A stretch of DNA of 12,595 nt from Endomicrobium sp. (lineage in GTDB: Bacteria; Elusimicrobiota; Endomicrobiia; Endomicrobiales; Endomicrobiaceae), in contig JAITOH010000075.1 in assembly GCA_031290055.1 (NCBI GenBank), positions 1 to 12,595 on the forward strand, in the 5' to 3' direction. Positions 8,145 to 12,595 of the stretch are shown piece after piece (position 1 is the first letter of the stretch; each line of letters starts with the position of its first letter). Both the position numbers and the translations under genes were made by a program. The notes beneath the pieces were generated by a model. The model was given only the letters and a program-made list of their open reading frames with translations. It made no database searches and was not told the origin of the DNA.

Positions 8145-9164
8145 ATGTCGATAGTAGATACTAAGACCTTTAGCAAATTAATATCTTCTAAAAGAATATT
8201 CCCTGTTTATTTGTTTGCAGGTGAAGAGTCTTATCTTATAGAATTATGTCTTAGAAAATTAGACAAACTTCTTGAAGTAAACGATTTTAATAAAGAAATT
8301 TTCTATATTTTGGAAGCTCCATTTGACGACATTTTAAACGCTCTTCATACCCCTCCTTTTTTAGGAAAGAGGAGAGTGGTTGTTGTTAAAAGTATTAATA
8401 AAATAAATACAACTGATGTTGGTAAATTTATCAGTTACTTATCTAATGTAGTTGAGTCATCTTGCCTTATACTTTTATATTTTTGTAATTATAAAAAAGA
8501 AACTGTTGTAAAAAGAAAAGAACTTATAAATAAATGCATATCTTCAGAAAACTGTATAGCAGTAAATTGTAGGAAGCAATATGAAAATGAAGTGAAAGAA
8601 TTTATAAAAAACGAGTTTACTAGAAGGAATAAAACAATTTCTTATGATATAATTTCAAAAATCATTGCCGATGTTGGCAATGATTTATTAAATATTTCAA
8701 GTGAGATAGAAAAAGTTTCTTTATTTATTGGTGAAAATATAAAAAATATTACTAATTATGATTTTGAAAAAATTATGGGAATTACAAAAGAAACAAATAC
8801 ATATGTTTTGTCTTCATTTATTGAGTCAAAAAATTTAAAAAAGTCAATGTTTATTTTAGAAAAGTTACTTGGCGAAGGCGAAGAACCAATAATAATTCTC
8901 TCTGTAATTTTGTCAACTCTGAGAAAACTACTTAGTGCAAAAAGCATGATCGAAGAGCAAAAAATGTCTATTAAAGATGTGGGTTCTAATATTGGGATTC
9001 ATAATCTATATAGCACCTCTTTTTTTACAAATTTAAAAAAACACAATATAAAAAAATTACTAACAAGCTTTAAAATAGTATTAGAAGCTGATATATCAAT
9101 CAAAAGCGATAGGAGTGAAGCAGTATCAGTATTAGAAAAAACTATATTATACATTTGCGAATGA
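8145..9164 (+). CDS. holA: DNA polymerase III delta subunit (clamp loader)
   Basis: HolA is the clamp-loader subunit that opens the beta sliding clamp during replication. The 339-aa length is typical. The N-terminal segment IFPVYLFAGEESYLIELCLRKL (about 18-39) is the family signature, with GEExYL in place of a functional Walker A. Further segments follow the delta pattern: LHTPPFLGKRRVVVVKSI, a helical FIKNEFTRRNKTISYDIISKIIADVGNDLLNISSEIEKVSLF region, and the C-terminal collar domain with LEKLLGEGEEPIIILSVILSTLRKLL. Gene order after leuS-lptE supports it. The start could be TTG 8139 or ATG 8145; neither has a clear Shine-Dalgarno sequence, and ATG is taken by default. The gene converges with rpsT across a palindromic terminator. 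Confidence 0.92.
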   Translation: MSIVDTKTFSKLISSKRIFPVYLFAGEESYLIELCLRKLDKLLEVNDFNKEIFYILEAPFDDILNALHTPPFLGKRRVVVVKSINKINTTDVGKFISYLSNVVESSCLILLYFCNYKKETVVKRKELINKCISSENCIAVNCRKQYENEVKEFIKNEFTRRNKTISYDIISKIIADVGNDLLNISSEIEKVSLFIGENIKNITNYDFEKIMGITKETNTYVLSSFIESKNLKKSMFILEKLLGEGEEPIIILSVILSTLRKLLSAKSMIEEQKMSIKDVGSNIGIHNLYSTSFFTNLKKHNIKKLLTSFKIVLEADISIKSDRSEAVSVLEKTILYICE

Positions 9165-9183
9165 TATGTACGTTGTTAAAAAC

Positions 9184-9231
9184 AAAATAGCTATTTTCTG
9201 AAGTAATCACTTAAGTGATTACTTCATTTTT
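9184..9231. terminator. Tandem perfect palindromes, probable bidirectional terminator between holA and rpsT
   Basis: Two perfect palindromes lie 2 bp apart: 14 bp at 9184-9197 (AAAATAGCTATTTT) and 26 bp at 9200-9225. The larger folds into an 11-bp stem (GAAGTAATCAC) with a TTAA loop. On the plus strand it is followed by ATTTTT (9226-9231), giving a rho-independent terminator for holA. On the minus strand the smaller hairpin follows the larger one and is then followed by GTTTTT, suiting rpsT termination. The large palindrome overlaps the last rpsT codon and its stop. The role is inferred from structure and the convergent gene layout. Confidence 0.75.
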
Positions 9232-9497
9232 GACACAAGTTTAGAAAGTCTTGCTTTTTGATTTGAAGATGCTTTATAATGCACTATGTTTTTTTTTGAT
9301 GCTTTATCCCATTCTGAAAAAACTATATTTAGATATTCTTTAGACGCTTTCAGATCACCCTTCTTTACGGAATTTTCGACCCTTTTTACTGCTGTTCTTA
9401 TTTTACTTTTTGTTAGCATATTTCTTTTAGTTCTCTTTTTTGTCTTCCTCACTTCCTTGAGGGCTGATGTATGTCTTCCTGTTTTTAACTTTGCCAT
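9219..9497 (-). CDS. rpsT: 30S ribosomal protein S20
   Basis: S20 binds 16S rRNA early in assembly of the small subunit. The 92-aa, very basic, all-helical protein begins MAKLKTGRHTSALKEVRKTKKRTKRN, the diagnostic S20 N-terminus (Lys/Arg-rich, with the conserved S-A-x-K-x-x-R pattern). It continues with SKIRTAVKRVENSVKKGD and ends KASSNQKARLSKLVSKMK, normal for the family. The ATG at 9497 is preceded by GAGGAG with a five-base spacer. It stands alone on the minus strand, downstream of thiF by 115 bp and convergent with holA. The stop codon lies inside the large terminator palindrome, and a 13-bp perfect hairpin in its leader touches the Shine-Dalgarno sequence, which suggests translational control. 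Confidence 0.96.
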   Translation of the reverse strand: MAKLKTGRHTSALKEVRKTKKRTKRNMLTKSKIRTAVKRVENSVKKGDLKASKEYLNIVFSEWDKASKKNIVHYKASSNQKARLSKLVSKMK

Positions 9498-9507
9498 TTC
9501 TACTCCT

Positions 9508-9536
9508 CAAAACAAATATTTATAATATTTGTTTTG
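9508..9536 (-). repeat. Perfect 13-bp inverted repeat (hairpin) in the rpsT leader
   Basis: Arms of 13 bp (9508-9520 and 9524-9536) flank a 3-nt loop. Read in the rpsT direction, the arm is CAAAACAAATATT, followed by the loop and its exact complement. The last stem base is the first G of the rpsT Shine-Dalgarno GAGGAG, so the structure ends right at the ribosome site. No U-tract follows on the minus strand, so it does not look like a terminator for the thi operon. A leader regulatory element is possible, as S20 is known to control its own translation in E. coli. Confidence 0.6.
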
Positions 9537-9569
9537 TAATTGTTTATTGATTTTTTTTAACAACTTAAA

Positions 9570-9599
9570 ATTATTTATCAAATTTTATAGCATATTCAA
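9570..9599 (-). promoter_or_regulatory. Candidate promoter for rpsT
   Basis: On the minus strand TTGAAT (9599-9594) and AATAAT (9575-9570) are 18 bp apart and match the sigma-70 boxes at 4/6 and 5/6. An alternative extended -10, TGCTATAAA (9592-9584), lies within the same stretch. Either would give a leader containing the hairpin upstream of the Shine-Dalgarno sequence. The region is very AT-rich, so chance matches are likely. Confidence 0.33.
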
Positions 9600-9612
9600 A
9601 ATCTCACATTTT

Positions 9613-10353
9613 TTAACAATGATGCATGCATATAGTGCAATCTTCTCTTTTCGTTATATGTTTAACTCTATACGTATTTTCTAAACCATTAAAAATTAAA
9701 ATTTTATTTTTTAAACAATGTAAATTTAAAATAAGCTTTATTGCTTCTAATGCTTGTATAGAACCTATGACCCCTGCTATTGCTCCAAGTATTCCAAACA
9801 TTTTCGATGTTAGTTGTACTGAGGGATTCAAAGGGTACACACACCTAAAACAACTAGTGTTTTCCTTTGGGACTATTGTTGTTAAAATTCCTTCAAATTC
9901 ACATACTGCACCACATACAAGAGGTATAGAATTTTTGTAAGCCACCATGTTTATTAGGTATCTACTTTCAAAGTTATCTACAGCATCTATTATCACATCA
10001 TATTCTTTAAAAATCTCAGTGACGTTGTCTTCAGTAAGCCTATCAGAATGTGCTGTAACTTTAACATCGTAGTTGAATTCTTCAAGTTTTGCTTTTGCTA
10101 TATATGCTTTTTGTTTACCTAAGTCTAAAGGTGTATAAAGGAACTGCCTATTTAAATTGCTTGGTGACACAATATCAAAATCACATAAACCTATATTACC
10201 TATACCAGCTGCTACAAGATAGGTGAGTACAGGGCTACCAAGCCCACCTGCACCACAAACAAGGACTTTTGCATTAAAAAGCTTTTGCTGGCCTATTTCT
10301 TTGATCTCTTTGATTAATATTTGTCTCTGGTATCTTTCAAGATTTCTTTTCAC
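9613..10353 (-). CDS. thiF: ThiF/MoeB family adenylyltransferase, probably ThiF for thiazole synthesis
   Basis: ThiF uses ATP to adenylate the C-terminal glycine of ThiS so that sulfur can be loaded as a thiocarboxylate. Numbered from GTG 10353 (246 aa), the nucleotide-binding motif GAGGLG is at 34-39. Next come CDFDIVSPSNLNRQFLYT (57-74), with the conserved Asp and Arg, and DAVDNFESR (123-131). The C-terminal half has GAIAGVIGSIQALEAIKL. A zinc-type Cys4 set is present as CFRC (168-171) and CTIC (239-242). Where E. coli ThiF has its persulfide-forming Cys, alignment by eye gives Ser183. GTG 10353 lies one base after the thiS stop with AGGTGG upstream. GTG 10365 would overlap thiS by 11 bp and is the longer alternative. 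Position directly after thiS argues for ThiF rather than MoeB, though the family also serves molybdopterin synthesis. Confidence 0.85.
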   Translation of the reverse strand: MKRNLERYQRQILIKEIKEIGQQKLFNAKVLVCGAGGLGSPVLTYLVAAGIGNIGLCDFDIVSPSNLNRQFLYTPLDLGKQKAYIAKAKLEEFNYDVKVTAHSDRLTEDNVTEIFKEYDVIIDAVDNFESRYLINMVAYKNSIPLVCGAVCEFEGILTTIVPKENTSCFRCVYPLNPSVQLTSKMFGILGAIAGVIGSIQALEAIKLILNLHCLKNKILIFNGLENTYRVKHITKREDCTICMHHC

Positions 10354-10354
10354 T

Positions 10355-10558
10355 TTATCCACCACCTACAAATCTTAATACTTCTAATGTGTCTCCATTT
10401 TTTAATACAATTTTTTTAATGTCTTCATAGGATATAACTTTTAAATTGTATTCTAAAGTTACTTCAATAGGAACAACATCATTCATCTTTAGAAAATCAA
10501 AAATGGTTGTAGTTTCTTCTATTTCTTTATTTTGTCCGTTAATTTTGACAGTAATCAT
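10355..10558 (-). CDS. thiS: Thiamine sulfur-carrier protein ThiS
   Basis: ThiS is a small ubiquitin-fold sulfur carrier; its C-terminal glycine is adenylated by ThiF and converted to a thiocarboxylate that donates sulfur to ThiG. The 67-aa length is typical. It begins MITVKINGQ (beta-grasp strand with NG), has KNGDTLEVLRFV near the end (family GDxxE motif), and stops in FVGGG, giving the required terminal Gly-Gly. The ATG at 10558 lies 20 bp inside the thiE 3' end, with CAGGAG upstream, so translation is probably coupled. thiF follows directly. It sits between thiE and thiF rather than before thiG, as is common elsewhere. Confidence 0.92.
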   Translation of the reverse strand: MITVKINGQNKEIEETTTIFDFLKMNDVVPIEVTLEYNLKVISYEDIKKIVLKNGDTLEVLRFVGGG

Positions 10559-11180
10559 TTATTATCTCCTGTGCCTTCTTTATCGTAAGTTCCATATTAT
10601 TTGAAGATGTGATCTCTGTTACCATGCAAATATTATCTGGTTTATATTTGCAAATTTTTAATAGATTTGAAAGTTTAATTCCTCCTATTGCTACTTTTGG
10701 AATTTTGATATTTTTTACACAAAAGTTTAAATATTCAAGGCCTACGGGATCTTTAACACTATCTTTCGTAAAAGTTTTGTATATTGGTCCTACAGCGATG
10801 TAATCAGCCCCATGTTCTACAGCAAGTAAAGCTTCTTTTGGAGAGTGAGTAGACACACCTATAATCATATTTCTTCCTATAATTTCTCTTGTTTCACTGG
10901 CAGGTAAATCACTTTGTCCTATGTGAACTCCATCACTTTGAACAGCTAAAGATACATCAATGTCGTCATTTATTATAAAAAAACATCCAAAATCTATAGT
11001 CAACTTACGTAAGACTTCACATTGCTTAAATTTCTCAAGTTTTGTCTTATATTTATCGCGATACTGAAGAACTTTTATTCCAGCTTCAAGCATTCTTTTT
11101 ACAATTGTAATGTTATCTTTACCATTTGAAAAATTTTCAGCAGTTATTGCATATAATCCTTTAGGTAATTGTTTTTTCAT
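10539..11180 (-). CDS. thiE: Thiamine-phosphate synthase
   Basis: ThiE joins the hydroxymethylpyrimidine diphosphate and thiazole phosphate halves to form thiamine phosphate. The 213-aa TIM barrel shows all the marker segments: GLYAITAE at the N-terminus, QYRDK (39-43), FIINDDIDVSLAVQSDGVHIG (68-88), and QSDLP (89-93). GVSTHS (108-113), GADYIAVGPIYKTFTK (124-139) and VAIGGI (163-168) follow. The C-terminal strand reads CMVTEITSS, a variant of the more usual GVAVVSAI. The ATG at 11180 overlaps the thiH stop in an ATGA, and the 3' end overlaps thiS by 20 bp, indicating a tightly coupled operon. TenI-type paralogues look similar, but the intact QYRDK and GPIYKTFTK motifs and operon position favour a true ThiE. 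Confidence 0.93.
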   Translation of the reverse strand: MKKQLPKGLYAITAENFSNGKDNITIVKRMLEAGIKVLQYRDKYKTKLEKFKQCEVLRKLTIDFGCFFIINDDIDVSLAVQSDGVHIGQSDLPASETREIIGRNMIIGVSTHSPKEALLAVEHGADYIAVGPIYKTFTKDSVKDPVGLEYLNFCVKNIKIPKVAIGGIKLSNLLKICKYKPDNICMVTEITSSNNMELTIKKAQEIINDYCQN

Positions 11181-12280
11181 AATTTAATCCAATCTTTCAT
11201 TATGGGTTGATAACCTTTCTGATAAATCATTTCTTTTACTTCTTCAACCGTAGCTGTATCATTTACTTTAAATTGTCCTTCAAAATCTCTTTTTTTTATG
11301 TAACCACCTACTTCAGTACTTGATGCTGCTGACATTTTGGTTACACCCAAAGGTATTAAATTACTCCTCAATTCTTTACTTTCTCGTGTGGATACAGTTA
11401 TGTTTACACGATTTATAAAAAGTCTCATTGCACAGATTGCCTGAATAAGATTTATATCAGATATTACGCTTTTAGGATGATATGCTCCTAAAGCCGGCCT
11501 AAATCTGGGAAAAGATACGCCAACTTCTATTGCTGGAAATTTTTGTTGAAGATACTTTGCATGCAGACCTACAAAAAATAATTCACTTACAAAATCATTT
11601 AAGCCCAAAAGAGAACCAACATTAAGACTTCTATAGTTACATATACCTGCTCTTTCACATGTTTCTAGACGATATTTATAGTTTGATTTAGCACCTTTTG
11701 TATGAAGAACTTTATAAATTTTTTCATTATACGTTTCCTGAAAAATCGTTAGTCCGCTAACTCCAATATTTCCCATCTCTTTATACTCATATTCGTCTAA
11801 TGGGTATATTTCTATGTCTACCACTTCGAAATAGTTTTTTAATATTTCAACACATCTTTTAAAATAATATAACGAAGTTTTTGTTCTATTTTCCCCGGAA
11901 ACAATAAGAATATGACGAATTCCATATCCTGCAACTACTTTAGAGTTTTCTTTGATTTCTTCAAAGGAGAGAACTTCGCGTTTAATTTTATTTGTTGTTG
12001 AAAAACCACAGTATGCACAGTTATTTATGCAGAAATTTGAAACATATAACGGAGCGTATAAAAGAATACTTTTGCCGAAATGTTTTAATGATATTTCATG
12101 GGATTTTTGCGCTATTTTCTCAATATGATTCATAGCTTTTGGCGACAGAAGATTTAAAAAATCAACCTTATCAATTTTTTCTTTCTGAATAGAATTTATT
12201 ACCATATCATCTGAGACATTTGCAACATATTCTTTAAAATCTAATGCATCATATTGTTGTTTGACGTCATAAAAAGCCAT
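11177..12280 (-). CDS. thiH: 2-iminoacetate synthase (tyrosine lyase), radical SAM
   Basis: ThiH cleaves tyrosine with an S-adenosylmethionine radical, giving dehydroglycine (2-iminoacetate) for thiazole formation and p-cresol as by-product. The [4Fe-4S] motif CxxxCxxC is CINNCAYC (Cys84, Cys88, Cys91), after LYAPLYVSNF. Other ThiH hallmarks are GIRHILIVSGE, YRLETCERAGI, NVGSLLGL, VSFPRFRP, STRESKELR and GVTKMSAASSTEVGGY. From ATG 12280 the protein has 367 residues, the normal size. This start has GAGG six bases upstream, whereas ATG 12286 abuts the same GAGG and would add only Met-Phe. It lies 38-44 bp after thiG and overlaps thiE by ATGA. ThiH instead of the oxidase ThiO points to anaerobic life. 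Confidence 0.95.
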   Translation of the reverse strand: MAFYDVKQQYDALDFKEYVANVSDDMVINSIQKEKIDKVDFLNLLSPKAMNHIEKIAQKSHEISLKHFGKSILLYAPLYVSNFCINNCAYCGFSTTNKIKREVLSFEEIKENSKVVAGYGIRHILIVSGENRTKTSLYYFKRCVEILKNYFEVVDIEIYPLDEYEYKEMGNIGVSGLTIFQETYNEKIYKVLHTKGAKSNYKYRLETCERAGICNYRSLNVGSLLGLNDFVSELFFVGLHAKYLQQKFPAIEVGVSFPRFRPALGAYHPKSVISDINLIQAICAMRLFINRVNITVSTRESKELRSNLIPLGVTKMSAASSTEVGGYIKKRDFEGQFKVNDTATVEEVKEMIYQKGYQPIMKDWIKL

Positions 12281-12324
12281 AAACATCCTCTTTAGTTTCT
12301 TGTTCTTAAAATTAATGATTACAT

Positions 12325-12595
12325 TTAAACGTTATTATTTTCAAGAAATTTTGTTAATGGTGAAGAGGCTATTGCTTTATCTGACACCGCTCCTAATTTT
12401 GCCAAAAACGCTTTTCTCCCAGCGCTCACAGCGTCTTTAAAAGCTCCTGCCATTAAAACTGGGTTGGAGCTTGAAGAAATTGAAGTGTTTATCATTACAC
12501 CAGAACATCCAAGTTCCATGCATTCACATGCGTCAGAAGGCTTTCCCAAACCAGCATCAATTATTATTGGAGTATCAATTTCTTCAAGCAGAATT
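12325..12595 (-). CDS. thiG: Thiazole synthase, C-terminal part (partial, 5' end outside window)
   Basis: ThiG assembles the thiazole phosphate from DXP, dehydroglycine and ThiS thiocarboxylate. The frame is open to the right edge; the visible 89 residues start ILLEEIDTPIIIDAGLGKPSDA, the phosphate-binding end of the TIM barrel. They continue with CMELGCSGVMINTSIS, the family's MELGxxxVxxNTxI segment. MAGAFKDAVSAGRKAFLA follows, and the protein ends in the ThiG tail ASSPLTKFLENN. A TTG at 12549 is internal and not a start. The N-terminal half, including the active-site Lys, is outside the window. It is the first visible gene of the leftward thi operon; any promoter or TPP riboswitch would lie further upstream. 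Confidence 0.94.
   Translation of the reverse strand, partial: ILLEEIDTPIIIDAGLGKPSDACECMELGCSGVMINTSISSSSNPVLMAGAFKDAVSAGRKAFLAKLGAVSDKAIASSPLTKFLENNNV

Noticed and set aside
9286..9525. 79-codon open frame antisense to rpsT
   Set aside because: Mirror of a lysine-rich gene giving Phe/Leu-rich translation; no ribosome site, and rpsT is unmistakable.
12281..12324. Possible TPP riboswitch near the thi genes
   Set aside because: The short thiG-thiH gap is too small and lacks the conserved thi-box; any riboswitch would be upstream of thiG, outside the window.

Overview
This is an AT-rich bacterial chromosomal segment holding eleven recognisable protein genes, two of them cut by the window edges. 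All are conserved housekeeping or biosynthetic genes. I see no mobile element, CRISPR array, tRNA or rRNA, and no defence or toxin system. The organism appears to be an anaerobe with a Gram-negative envelope. LptE, an outer-membrane LPS-assembly lipoprotein, sits in the classic leuS-lptE-holA order, and thiazole is made with the radical-SAM enzyme ThiH rather than an oxygen-dependent glycine oxidase. RNase Y, the DXP isoprenoid route, low GC and this gene order would fit an Elusimicrobiota/Endomicrobium-like genome. That placement is inference and was not tested by any search.

Layout, left part (plus strand, 1-9164): the 3' end of rny (RNase Y); a 383-bp gap with no recognisable gene but a good sigma-70-type promoter; ispA (prenyl diphosphate synthase); dxs (DXP synthase); tlyA (S4/FtsJ-type rRNA methyltransferase); a 173-bp gap; leuS (leucyl-tRNA synthetase); lptE; and holA (DNA polymerase III delta). 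IspA and Dxs work at two ends of isoprenoid synthesis. Dxs makes the precursor that feeds the MEP pathway, and IspA condenses the resulting C5 units.

Right part (minus strand, 9219-12595): rpsT (ribosomal protein S20) converges on holA across a pair of perfect palindromes that probably form a bidirectional terminator. Upstream of rpsT lies a compact thiamine-thiazole operon reading leftward as thiG (partial), thiH, thiE, thiS, thiF. thiH, thiE and thiS overlap one another, and thiF either overlaps thiS or starts one base after it. ThiF adenylates the ThiS C-terminus for sulfur loading. ThiH makes dehydroglycine from tyrosine. ThiG combines ThiS thiocarboxylate, dehydroglycine and DXP into the thiazole, and ThiE joins the thiazole to the pyrimidine. 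The dxs product is therefore also a substrate of the thi operon at the other end of the window.

The points most worth a second look are a ThiF whose E. coli-type persulfide cysteine appears to be serine, a long perfect hairpin abutting the rpsT Shine-Dalgarno sequence, the double palindrome at the holA/rpsT junction, and the gene-free stretch between rny and ispA. I found no convincing novel multi-gene system.
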